Below are positions 23,659 through 31,971 of a DNA stretch of 64,000 nucleotides, one piece after another. The first letter of the stretch is position 1. Every line of letters starts with the position of its first letter. The translations under genes and the position numbers were made by a program. Under the pieces are notes generated by a model. That model was not told the DNA's origin. It did not search any database and saw nothing but the letters and a program-made list of their open reading frames with translations. Origin of the DNA: CBDATG01 sp965200145 (GTDB lineage Bacteria > Chloroflexota > Dehalococcoidia > Lucifugimonadales > Lucifugimonadaceae); the NCBI GenBank assembly GCA_965200145.1, contig CBDATG010000003.1:496001-560000 (forward strand). Direction: 5' to 3'.

Positions 23659-26600
23659 TTACTCGGCGTGGTGCGGGAGCAGTTCTTTGGCGCAGCGGTC
23701 TATGTCTGGCATGACGCCGTCTTCGCGTAAGGCATCTCTTATGGCGGTGCGCATTCTGGCGGTGCCTCCTAAGAGTGGGACCTGTGCGGCGACTGTCTCG
23801 GCGCGTTCACCTAGCAGTGCGATCTCGGAGTGGAGGTCGTCGGCTGGATCATAGGCCGGGATCGGGACGGCTCGTAACGGGTGTTTGTCGTAGTGTCTGT
23901 CTGTGTTTCGCGTCTCTCGGAATGCGCCTTGAAGACAGTTGGCACCGATAACGGCGGTAACATATTGCGCTTCGGCAGTCGTCGCGAAGTTGATGTAGTA
24001 GAGGGCGTTATCGACGATGATATGCCCTGGCACGGTTGCGCCAAAGAAGTGATTGCCGCTCTTCGGGTAAACGACCCTAATCGGTGGCCGCGATTCCAAC
24101 TGGGACGTAAGCTTGCCAAGATGATTGACCATGTCGAACATGGTGGCCGGCCCGTTTGGGCTCCGCTTGGATTCGTAAAGTTGCTCAACACGTGCCCAGT
24201 GCCTGCTGAAGAAAGGCAGTCTTCCCAAGTGAGTTTCAAGTTCACCGGAGATGAACGCTGATGGTGGGGGTAATGCTACTGCCGCGTTGTGTAGGATTCG
24301 GAATGGCGCGATGTTCTCTGGGAATACGATGTTGAGTACGCATTCGGTCTCGATCGTGGAATCGCTAAGCTGAACTCCTTTCCAAGTTCCCTTTTTCGAT
24401 GGCAGGGTGGAGAATCGGGTTTTGTCTCTGCCTCCTTCTCTGACAGAATCATGGTCAACTCTGACGAGTCCCTTTGGGAACATGTTCGCTCCGTTGCGGA
24501 CGCTGTCAAGATAATCGCTGGCTTGAGCTTCGGTCCGGGCGGTTAGTTGTCGGGCAATTCTCGGTTTGATGTCATTCCAATGCGTTGTGAGGGAGATTCC
24601 GTCGGCGGACCAGACCTCCGATGTGTTAGGAAGCGCGGAGGGGGAATCGTCTACCGTTTTCGCGCGTCCGAAGATAACGCAGGCATCAGACTGTGGGAAT
24701 GGGCGGCTGACTATGCCTCTAAGGTCCCAGGGTGGTTGTCCGAGGTCGATCGACCATTCTTCGCTGGCATCAGAAGTCGTGCTCCTCCAATGTCCGCGTC
24801 GGAATTCGGACCATGCGTCCGCCTGTAGTGCTGACCATGGCAGGACGTAGCCCACGCTCCAATCGGTGTCCTTGGCGGCGTAGTCTCTGGTCACCTTGGC
24901 TACAAAGAGGGCGGCTAGGTTATTCTGCGTCGCGAGGTTTGCGCCGCCTTTCCAAACTCCTAGCTCGATCGATTGTGCCCGGTGCCTTGCTTGTCGGTCG
25001 GGGGACATGTCCTTCCTGGTGATCCAAGGCGGGTTGCCCAGGATCCGGTCGAATCCCCTCATGTGCAAGCGGTTCGCCTGGGCGACGTTGGTTATGTACC
25101 ACTGCCAGACATCGTTGCGTCCTTGCACGGCCAGATCCCGCATGGACTCTGCCAACTCAAGAGTGCTGTCAATTGTTTCAGCTGAGAAATTCAGCGCAGC
25201 GAGTCGTGCCCTCAGCATCGCTGAGTTGCCTCGGAATGCGAATATGTCTGCTATGACTCGTGCGAAGTCGGGATGTTGCACGATGTCGGACGGCACGACC
25301 ACATCGAGGGTCGGGTAGTCTCCTATGCTCGGGACGTTTATCAGTATGCCCCCGACCGACATCAAGCGCATGCCAGTGTCCTCAACCCATCTGAGCGAGT
25401 CCGCGAGATAGACGTTTACCGCCGCCATGCCGGACGATGGTGTCTCTGGGAGCGCGGAGAGCATAGTTGACTTCGCCAGCTCGACGGCTACGGGGTGTAT
25501 GTCGAATGCGTGCATCAGCCTGCAGATCATGTCGGCCTGCTCGACTCGGTCATCGGTTAACCGCTCTGCGAATGGGATCAGCCGGCGTACCGCGGCGCGC
25601 AGGAAGGTCCCGGAACCGCACGACGGCTCCAACAAGCCGCAGCCTCGGAGGTCGTCGCTCGGGTCTGCCGCCCGTCGGATCGAGGTCTCGCACCAGTCGT
25701 CATCCAGCAACTCTTCGCACATGGCCTCAGCGAGCCAATCCGGGGTGTAGTACTCCCCGAAGTCGTGTCTCACATCAGTTGGGATGAAGTCGTGGTATAT
25801 GCCTTTGAGTATGTCGGAGTTCGCAAGCCGCCAGTTGTAACGCTCCAGCTCTCTGGAGACCCTCGCGGACAGCGGGCTGGTGGTGACGGGCTGGTCGGCT
25901 TCGCCGCCGGCAGTTTCAACGGCGAGTGGTGTGTTGATCCAGGACGAGAACGATGCTCCGTTATGTTCAACAGGGAACGAACCGGGCCGTAACACGTCCC
26001 TCGCAACAGTCCGCGCTATCTCAACCAGCACCGAATGCGTCGCGAAGAGTCTGAGGTCGCCCTCCGTCTCACCCGGAGTCAGCACGAACGCGCCGCGCAT
26101 CAGGTCACGCCACAGGTTGCGCTTGGTCTCAAGGTCCGGCTGGCCCAGCATCTGGCTGGCACGCTGGTACGCGGCATCTGGCAAGTCCGACAGGAGCTGC
26201 TGCAGGTCGTCCGGCGGCGGGGGACGCGATGCCAGCGTGTTGGTGATGTCGTTGAAGAGGTCATTGACCACGGTCGCCCGGTCGATCCCAGACCGGGCCG
26301 CGCTGTCGAGGCTCGCCTGGGTGAGGTCCTTGGTCCACACCAGCTCCGGGGCATCGCCGCCTACTGTGACCGCCCATCTGTGCCACGTCGTCCCGTTCGT
26401 CGTGTAGCCGTCGAAGACGCTGGACTCGGACCTGATGCCGTGGTACCGCTCGTTCACGTAGTCCTGCAGCTGGCTCGCCGCGTACAGTCGGCGGGAGCTG
26501 GCATCGCGCCGCGCCCAGGAGGGAGCCGGTCCCAGGTGGTCCGCGCTCACCTTCGCCTCGATGATGACGTTGCCTACCAGGATGTCTATGATGCCGGTGG

Positions 26601-26757
26601 ACGTCTGCACCTCCTGCCGGGCGGTCTGGTCGTCGGCAAGCGACTCGATCAGGTTCGCAACCCTGCGCTTGATGTCGTCCTCGGTGCTGTCGATCCGCGC
26701 GGCGGTCTCCAGCAGCTCGTGGAGCCTGCGTTCCGGGTCTGTGCGGTGGGAGGTCAT
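23659..26757 (-). CDS. Type IIG-like restriction-modification enzyme (nuclease plus N6-adenine methylase)
   Basis: About 1,032 residues from the ATG at 26757, eight bases after the preceding gene's stop. The N-terminal domain has the PD-(D/E)xK pattern: GIIDILVGN with Asp ~58, then VIIEAK with Glu ~67 and Lys ~69. The methylase has FGEYYTPDWLAEAM, motif I LLEPSCGSGTFLRA (~375-385) and motif IV GNPPW (~574). The C-terminal ~350 residues would recognise the target. A single polypeptide that cuts and methylates is the type IIG design. It is co-oriented with the DUF4365-partner gene and probably co-transcribed. Confidence 0.85.
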   Translation of the reverse strand: MTSHRTDPERRLHELLETAARIDSTEDDIKRRVANLIESLADDQTARQEVQTSTGIIDILVGNVIIEAKVSADHLGPAPSWARRDASSRRLYAASQLQDYVNERYHGIRSESSVFDGYTTNGTTWHRWAVTVGGDAPELVWTKDLTQASLDSAARSGIDRATVVNDLFNDITNTLASRPPPPDDLQQLLSDLPDAAYQRASQMLGQPDLETKRNLWRDLMRGAFVLTPGETEGDLRLFATHSVLVEIARTVARDVLRPGSFPVEHNGASFSSWINTPLAVETAGGEADQPVTTSPLSARVSRELERYNWRLANSDILKGIYHDFIPTDVRHDFGEYYTPDWLAEAMCEELLDDDWCETSIRRAADPSDDLRGCGLLEPSCGSGTFLRAAVRRLIPFAERLTDDRVEQADMICRLMHAFDIHPVAVELAKSTMLSALPETPSSGMAAVNVYLADSLRWVEDTGMRLMSVGGILINVPSIGDYPTLDVVVPSDIVQHPDFARVIADIFAFRGNSAMLRARLAALNFSAETIDSTLELAESMRDLAVQGRNDVWQWYITNVAQANRLHMRGFDRILGNPPWITRKDMSPDRQARHRAQSIELGVWKGGANLATQNNLAALFVAKVTRDYAAKDTDWSVGYVLPWSALQADAWSEFRRGHWRSTTSDASEEWSIDLGQPPWDLRGIVSRPFPQSDACVIFGRAKTVDDSPSALPNTSEVWSADGISLTTHWNDIKPRIARQLTARTEAQASDYLDSVRNGANMFPKGLVRVDHDSVREGGRDKTRFSTLPSKKGTWKGVQLSDSTIETECVLNIVFPENIAPFRILHNAAVALPPPSAFISGELETHLGRLPFFSRHWARVEQLYESKRSPNGPATMFDMVNHLGKLTSQLESRPPIRVVYPKSGNHFFGATVPGHIIVDNALYYINFATTAEAQYVTAVIGANCLQGAFRETRNTDRHYDKHPLRAVPIPAYDPADDLHSEIALLGERAETVAAQVPLLGGTARMRTAIRDALREDGVMPDIDRCAKELLPHHAE

Positions 26758-26765
26758 GGGGGATG

Positions 26766-27899
26766 CTACGTCGTTAGGTCCATGCGTGACTGGTCCTTCG
26801 GCGCAGGTTTCGGGTTGATCGAGGCGATTACCGCTTCTATCCGTGCGCCCTCCAGTTCCGACATCCGCGCCTTCTTGATCAGCCGGGAACCAGAGACTAT
26901 GACATTGGCCTTCGCTTCGTTCGCGCGGCATGCGCGGCCATAGTCGTCGGGATTCAAGACGGCGGAGATGGTGATGTCTTTCGCGTAAAATGCCGCCTTG
27001 ATGGTGACAGTGCGTGGTGAATTTGCAGGTTCGGGATGTTTTAGTACTTCAACATAGCCAGTGATGTTGACGTTGTGATGCACCTCGACGATGTCGTCTG
27101 GTCGCAGGTTTTCGGCGACTCTCCTTAGCATCTGTACGTCGTTAGCACTGTTGAAGGTAGCGGTCCCCGTCGGTGGTCGAGGTGCCGTTCGCGCCCAGGT
27201 CAAACCGATTTCGACTCGCTCAAACGGTTCGACCATGTCAGCCAAACCGCTACACCACGCAGCACTCAGGCCCGTGTGAGAACCTATGTCAGTCGCTTTT
27301 CTAGCCCTAGCATCCGCTAGCTGGATGGTCGCATTGAGTGCATTGTCTAGCCGTTCGGATATGTGTCTATGGGGGGGGGAAAGCGTTTGGTCTTTGGATA
27401 TACGAGGTACTGGAGGAGTAGTGATGGCCACCGCGTAGCTACCGACCTCCGTTTGTCCCAACCTGAATCCTTCCAGTAGCTGCTCAATCCCTCGTTTCTT
27501 CAGACCGGCCGATTTCTTCACATCTCTGGCTAGAGTCTTCAACATGCCCCAGGAGTTTTCGATGAGTAGCTTGCCGTTTTCTAGATCTATCGATCCGTCT
27601 TTGGTGTCGTTACTGATCGCTCGTATTCGAATTGTATCTCGGTCGAATCGCTTGATTTCGTCGTACAGCGCTCTCTGGTCGATGTCGGATAGGTCGGCGA
27701 GTGCCCGGATTGCCTGGTCGGCGAGGCTAGGATAGTCGCGTGCGTTGACGTTGCTCGGAAGCACGATCATCTCGCCACGTCCGCTCACATAGACATACGA
27801 ATCTTCGCCGTACGGCGCGCCGCGTGACCAGCCGTGAAACTCGACATAGCGGGCCAGGTCACTCGGTGCGAGCATAGGTTGAGAGGTTGTAGTTAGCAT
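26766..27899 (-). CDS. Unknown ~377-residue protein, partner of DUF4365 gene (copy 2)
   Basis: Paralogue of the protein at 12811-13968. Matching blocks are YVEFHGWS near the start, DTIRIRA, GFRLGQTEVGSYAV, ADMVEPFERVEIGLTWAR and a C-terminal GYVEVLKHPE...DITISAVLNPDDYGRA barrel-like region. It follows the broken DUF4365 gene by 22 bp and precedes the type IIG-like enzyme by 8 bp, so the three form an apparent operon downstream of argG. No nuclease or ATPase signature is visible. A run of eight Gs at 27373-27380 lies inside the gene without breaking the frame. Confidence 0.7.
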   Translation of the reverse strand: MLTTTSQPMLAPSDLARYVEFHGWSRGAPYGEDSYVYVSGRGEMIVLPSNVNARDYPSLADQAIRALADLSDIDQRALYDEIKRFDRDTIRIRAISNDTKDGSIDLENGKLLIENSWGMLKTLARDVKKSAGLKKRGIEQLLEGFRLGQTEVGSYAVAITTPPVPRISKDQTLSPPHRHISERLDNALNATIQLADARARKATDIGSHTGLSAAWCSGLADMVEPFERVEIGLTWARTAPRPPTGTATFNSANDVQMLRRVAENLRPDDIVEVHHNVNITGYVEVLKHPEPANSPRTVTIKAAFYAKDITISAVLNPDDYGRACRANEAKANVIVSGSRLIKKARMSELEGARIEAVIASINPKPAPKDQSRMDLTT

Positions 27900-27921
27900 G
27901 AGATGTGTTATGCCTCATCAA

Positions 27922-28457
27922 TCAACGGCCGGCTTGCCATCGCGCTTGTGCGTCTCGTATCCGTTTTGCTGAGGTGTCCATCAGTTTACGAATAGATCCG
28001 ATGTCAAAGAGGTTAGCTTTCGGGATGTGCACTGTCCGTGAGTCCCCGTCAATATCCTCACACGAGATCCAGTAGGCGCAACGTTGCAGGATCAACCGTT
28101 CGGCGTTGTTTGTTAGCCATTCTTCGTGTTTGGATGGCCGCGGGCTTTCTCTAGTAATTCGCTAAGTTCATCGTCTTTGATTCTGTAAGCGAACGAGTCG
28201 CCGCGCATGAGACCGTCTTGGTAGGTCGCCTTCAGTTGTAGGCGAACCGATGCCTGTGTCCCGCTAACGGTGCCGGCCACGGTCATGTCAACTTTGTCAA
28301 CATCAGGTATTGTCGGTCCGATAGAGTACCCTGCCATAGCGCAGATTCCAGTTACGTAAATCTGCGACATGGTCTCTTGGATGTCGCTAAGGGAACGGCG
28401 CGCATCACTAGAGTTGCCCTTGTGGTAAGGAGGCGGGAGTTGTTTGCCAGAGTTCAT
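27922..28457 (-). pseudogene. DUF4365-domain protein (copy 2), frameshifted
   Basis: The first part (from the ATG at 28457) reads DIQETMSQIYVTGICAMAGY and later ASVRLQLKATYQD, the DUF4365 pattern, then stops at 28113 after ARGHPNTKNG. In another frame, directly downstream, the sequence continues EEWLTNNAERLILQRCAYWI, followed by the VHIPKANLFDIGSIRKLMD tail to a TGA at 27922-27924, which is the usual family C-terminus. About a dozen residues that normally join the two parts seem to be missing, so a small deletion with frameshift is likely. A start at 28553 overlapping argG is less likely. Confidence 0.75.
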
Positions 28458-28542
28458 GTCCCTCGCTGAGTCTAGACCAGTCGTCCCGACAACGTGAGTG
28501 CTGTGGCGAAACCTGGACTCGGCTTCTCCGCCCGATGCCCGC

Positions 28543-29766
28543 TTACCTTGCATCCCGCATTGTTTGGCGGCGGGCTTGGGTTCTTGCGGGTAGGCTGTAT
28601 ATGTCTATGAAGCCTGTTGCTGCTTGGTGGTCGAACTCGTCTTCGGTGCTGTATGTGGCCAGTTCAAAGTCGTATAGTGAATAGTCAGACCGGCGGCCGA
28701 CTACGTTCGCGTTGCCTTTGAATAGGCTCATTCTGACTTCGCCGGTTGCGTAGCGCATTGTTGAGTTAACGAATGCGTCTAGGTTCTCACGTAGTGCGGT
28801 GTACCAGCGGCCGTCGTATACGAGGTCTGCGTATACCTGTGCGAGTTGGGACTTGATACGCTGCTGGTCGCGCGACAGGACGGCTGTTTCCAGTGCTTTG
28901 ATGGCTTTGTAGAGGATTATGGCGGCTGGAGTTTCGTATACCTCACGAGACTTTATGCCGACGAGCCGGTTCTCTAGGTGGTCTACTCTTCCGACACCGT
29001 GGGCACCTGCTACGGCGTTCAGGGCTTCGATCAGTTCGACTAGGTCTGTTGGTTGCCCGTTTATCGATACCGGTGTACCCTGATCGAAGCCGATCGTCAC
29101 TTCTTCGTGAGCGTCTGGTGTGTCTTCAGGAGCGCGAGTCCACGAGAATGCGTCTTCGGGAGGCTGTTGCCAGGTGTCTTCTAGGTCTTCGCCTTCGACG
29201 GCGAGTCCCCACATGTTTCGGTCGATGGAGTATACGCGCTGGTCGTCGCCGACTTCGCGCAGTTCGAGTCCGGCGCGTGTTGCGAACTCCTTCTCTTCGT
29301 CGCGTGTCATCTCCCACTCTCTTGCGGGTGCGATGATTCGCAACGGTGTACCGTGGGCAGATAGTGTCTTTATTCCGGCATCAAATCGTACTTGGTCATT
29401 TCCTTTTCCGGTGCATCCGTGGGCTACTGCGACTGCGCCGACTTCCCTTGCGGCTTCAACGAGCTTCTTCGCCATCAGTGGCCGGCCGAAGGCGGTCGAC
29501 AAGGCGTACACGTCTTCGTACATTGCGCCGGCTTTTAGTCCTGGCACGATGAAGTCTCTTGCGAACTCTTCCTTTACGTCCCATACGAGGGATTGGACAG
29601 CACCGGCAGAGGCGGCGCGTTCTCGTACACCTTCTAGTTCGGGTCCGCCGCCTATGTCGACGGTCAGGGTTACTACATCTAGGTCGTATTGCTCACGGAT
29701 CCAGACGATGGAGATTGTTGAATCCATACCGCCGCTGTATGCCAGTACGCACTTGTCTCTGGGCAT
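28543..29766 (-). CDS. argG: Argininosuccinate synthase
   Basis: 407 residues, the full family length. The ATP-pyrophosphatase P-loop is VLAYSGGMDSTISIVW near the start, followed by the AHGCTGKGNDQVRFD citrulline/aspartate-binding signature. It condenses citrulline and aspartate in arginine synthesis. It is preceded by sucC-sucD on the same strand with a 32-bp gap to sucD, so it may share their transcript. argD is 7 kb away on the same strand. Confidence 0.97.
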   Translation of the reverse strand: MPRDKCVLAYSGGMDSTISIVWIREQYDLDVVTLTVDIGGGPELEGVRERAASAGAVQSLVWDVKEEFARDFIVPGLKAGAMYEDVYALSTAFGRPLMAKKLVEAAREVGAVAVAHGCTGKGNDQVRFDAGIKTLSAHGTPLRIIAPAREWEMTRDEEKEFATRAGLELREVGDDQRVYSIDRNMWGLAVEGEDLEDTWQQPPEDAFSWTRAPEDTPDAHEEVTIGFDQGTPVSINGQPTDLVELIEALNAVAGAHGVGRVDHLENRLVGIKSREVYETPAAIILYKAIKALETAVLSRDQQRIKSQLAQVYADLVYDGRWYTALRENLDAFVNSTMRYATGEVRMSLFKGNANVVGRRSDYSLYDFELATYSTEDEFDHQAATGFIDIYSLPARTQARRQTMRDAR

Positions 29767-29798
29767 GGGTTGTGTCCTTCGTGGTTGGTTGTGGTCGT

Positions 29799-30671
29799 CT
29801 ATCCGATGATGTCTGCCATTGCATCGCCGATGTATGCGGGTGACTCGACGACTGTTGCACCGGCTTGCTCTAGAGCTTTGTTCTTCTCGGATGCTTGTGC
29901 GGCGATGCCGGTGACGATTGCGCCAGCATGTCCCATGCGTTTGCCCGGCGGTGCGGTTTGGCCGGCGATAGTTGCAACTACGGGTTTTCGAACGTTGGAC
30001 TTTATGAACTGTGCAGCTTGCTGTTCACGGGTTCCGCCGATTTCACCGATCAGGACTATGGCTTCAGTCTCCGAGTCTTGTTGCATCTCTGCTAGGACGT
30101 CGGTGAATGATGTGCCGTGTATCGGGTCGCCGCCGATGCCGACGCAAGTTGACTGTCCGAGGTTCTTTGAGCCTAGTTGTGCGACCGCTTCGTAGGTTAG
30201 GGTTCCTGATCGCGAGACGACGCCTACGTTTCCTTCGGTTACGAACCCTCCTGGTATGATTCCAATCTTGTTGCGTGAGCGTGGGTGGATCATTCCGGGG
30301 CAGTTTGGTCCAAGGAGTCTTGACTTGGAGTTGCGCATGTACGCCTTGACTTTCATCATGTCCTGCACGGGGACTCCTTCGGAGATGCATACGATGAGGC
30401 TTAGACCTGCATCTGCCTGTTCGAGAATGGCATCCATGGCGAATGGTGCGGGTACGAATATGAGTCCGACATTGGCGTTGGTTGCATCGACGGCTTGTTG
30501 CACGGAGTCGAAGTATGGAGCGATGTCCATGAATTTGGTGCCCGCGCGGTTTGGATGAACGGCGGCGACCATGTTGGTACCGTATTCGACGACTCGTTCG
30601 GTTTGGAACGATCCGTCGCGTCCGAGTCCTTGTACTAGGAGTCTGGTGTCGTCTGGCAGTATTACGGGCAT
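29799..30671 (-). CDS. sucD: Succinate-CoA ligase subunit alpha
   Basis: 290 residues. It begins LPDDTRLLVQGLGRDGSFQT (CoA-binding nucleotide fold) and carries the phosphohistidine region GHAGAIVTG near the C-terminus. It forms the ligase with SucC, making ATP or GTP from succinyl-CoA in the TCA cycle. Its start lies 11 bp after the sucC stop. Confidence 0.96.
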   Translation of the reverse strand: MPVILPDDTRLLVQGLGRDGSFQTERVVEYGTNMVAAVHPNRAGTKFMDIAPYFDSVQQAVDATNANVGLIFVPAPFAMDAILEQADAGLSLIVCISEGVPVQDMMKVKAYMRNSKSRLLGPNCPGMIHPRSRNKIGIIPGGFVTEGNVGVVSRSGTLTYEAVAQLGSKNLGQSTCVGIGGDPIHGTSFTDVLAEMQQDSETEAIVLIGEIGGTREQQAAQFIKSNVRKPVVATIAGQTAPPGKRMGHAGAIVTGIAAQASEKNKALEQAGATVVESPAYIGDAMADIIG

Positions 30672-30682
30672 CTATTCTGCGC

Positions 30683-31855
30683 CTACGTTTCCATGTCTGC
30701 GAGTTTTTCTCGGAGTATCTGAGCGGCACCGGCTAAGTCGGGTGCGGGAGTGACATCCAGGTCCGATTCTCGTAGGAGCTTTGCGCCTGCATCGGCGTTT
30801 GTCCCACGCATTGCGGCGACGATTGGCGTGTTCACTCCGAGCTGCTTTGCGGCGTTGATGATCCCTTGGGCGACCACGTCTGATCGCGCGATACCGGCGA
30901 ACAGGTTGACGAGAATTATCTGGACGTCTGGGTCTGATACGACGATCTTGAAGGCTTGCTCGATTCGGTTCTGGTCGGCGGAACCGCCGATGTCGAGGAA
31001 GTTGGCTGGTTCTGCGCCTGCCCACTTTGTGATGTCCATAGTTGCCATTGCCAGTCCTGCGCCGTTTACCATGCATCCGACGCGACCACCTTCAAGCTTC
31101 ACGTAAGCGAGTCCAAACTCTGAGGCGGTGCGTTCCTGGGGGTTCATCTGGTTTGGGTCTCGGAGTTTGGCGAGTTGTGGATGTCGGAATAGCGCGTCGT
31201 CTTCGATGGCGACTTTTGCGTCTAGTGCCAAGAGGTCACCCTGCTCAGTGGTCACCAGGGGGTTTATTTCGACGAGTGAGCAGTCTTTCTCTGTGAATAG
31301 TCGGTAAGCGTTGGAGACGAGTGCTGATCCGGATCGGATCAGGTTGGGTGGCAGTCCTAGGGCGAGTGCTATATCGCGTGCTTTGTAGGGAAGCAGTCCG
31401 ATTAGCGGGTCTCCTGACGTTCTGATGAGCGCGTCGGGGTTTTCTTCTGCGACTTGCTCAATCTCAATGCCGCCTTCTCGTGTTGCGATTACGACGGGCG
31501 CGCCTATGTCGCCGTCAACGACGACGGAGAGGTAGAACTCGTGTTGGATGTCAGCGGCGGGAGTGACGAGTACCTTATCGACGGGGACTCCAGCAGGTCC
31601 TGTCTGGTGCGTGACGATTGTCGATCCGAGCATGTCGCAGGCGTGTTGACGCGCATCTTTGGGTGAGTGAGCAATCTTCACGCCACCGGCTTTCCCTCTG
31701 CCACCGGCGTGCACCTGGGCTTTTATGACTACTGGCGGTCCCAGTTCTTTGGCGGCGGCTTCGGCTTCCTCGGGCGTGACCGCGACATTACCTGGCAGGA
31801 CAGGTATTCCGTATTGTGCGAAGAGTGCCTTCGCTTGGTATTCGTGGATGTCCAT
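30683..31855 (-). CDS. sucC: Succinate-CoA ligase subunit beta
   Basis: 390 residues with the start MDIHEYQAKALFAQYGIPVL, an ATP-grasp N-terminal domain (KAQVHAGGRGKAGGVK) and the C-terminal ligase domain with FLDIGGSAD and NLFAGIARSDVVAQGI. It is the first gene of the sucC-sucD-argG cluster. Confidence 0.97.
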   Translation of the reverse strand: MDIHEYQAKALFAQYGIPVLPGNVAVTPEEAEAAAKELGPPVVIKAQVHAGGRGKAGGVKIAHSPKDARQHACDMLGSTIVTHQTGPAGVPVDKVLVTPAADIQHEFYLSVVVDGDIGAPVVIATREGGIEIEQVAEENPDALIRTSGDPLIGLLPYKARDIALALGLPPNLIRSGSALVSNAYRLFTEKDCSLVEINPLVTTEQGDLLALDAKVAIEDDALFRHPQLAKLRDPNQMNPQERTASEFGLAYVKLEGGRVGCMVNGAGLAMATMDITKWAGAEPANFLDIGGSADQNRIEQAFKIVVSDPDVQIILVNLFAGIARSDVVAQGIINAAKQLGVNTPIVAAMRGTNADAGAKLLRESDLDVTPAPDLAGAAQILREKLADMET

Positions 31856-31971
31856 GTTTGGGAGTGGCTTGGGTTTCGCAACGGAGCCTTGAGCTGTGAC
31901 TCTTGGCTGGTTACTGATTCTAGCAGTTTAGGTTATGTGGTTATGAAACGACTGCTAGACTCTTGGGCGTG

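Noticed and set aside
26035..26943. A 302-codon plus-strand frame opposite the R-M enzyme's N-terminus
   Set aside because: Arginine/valine-rich shadow of a clearly recognisable gene.
31963..31971. TTG start nine bases upstream of the repeat protein's ATG
   Set aside because: The ATG at 31972 gives a normal signal peptide; the extra three residues are unsupported.
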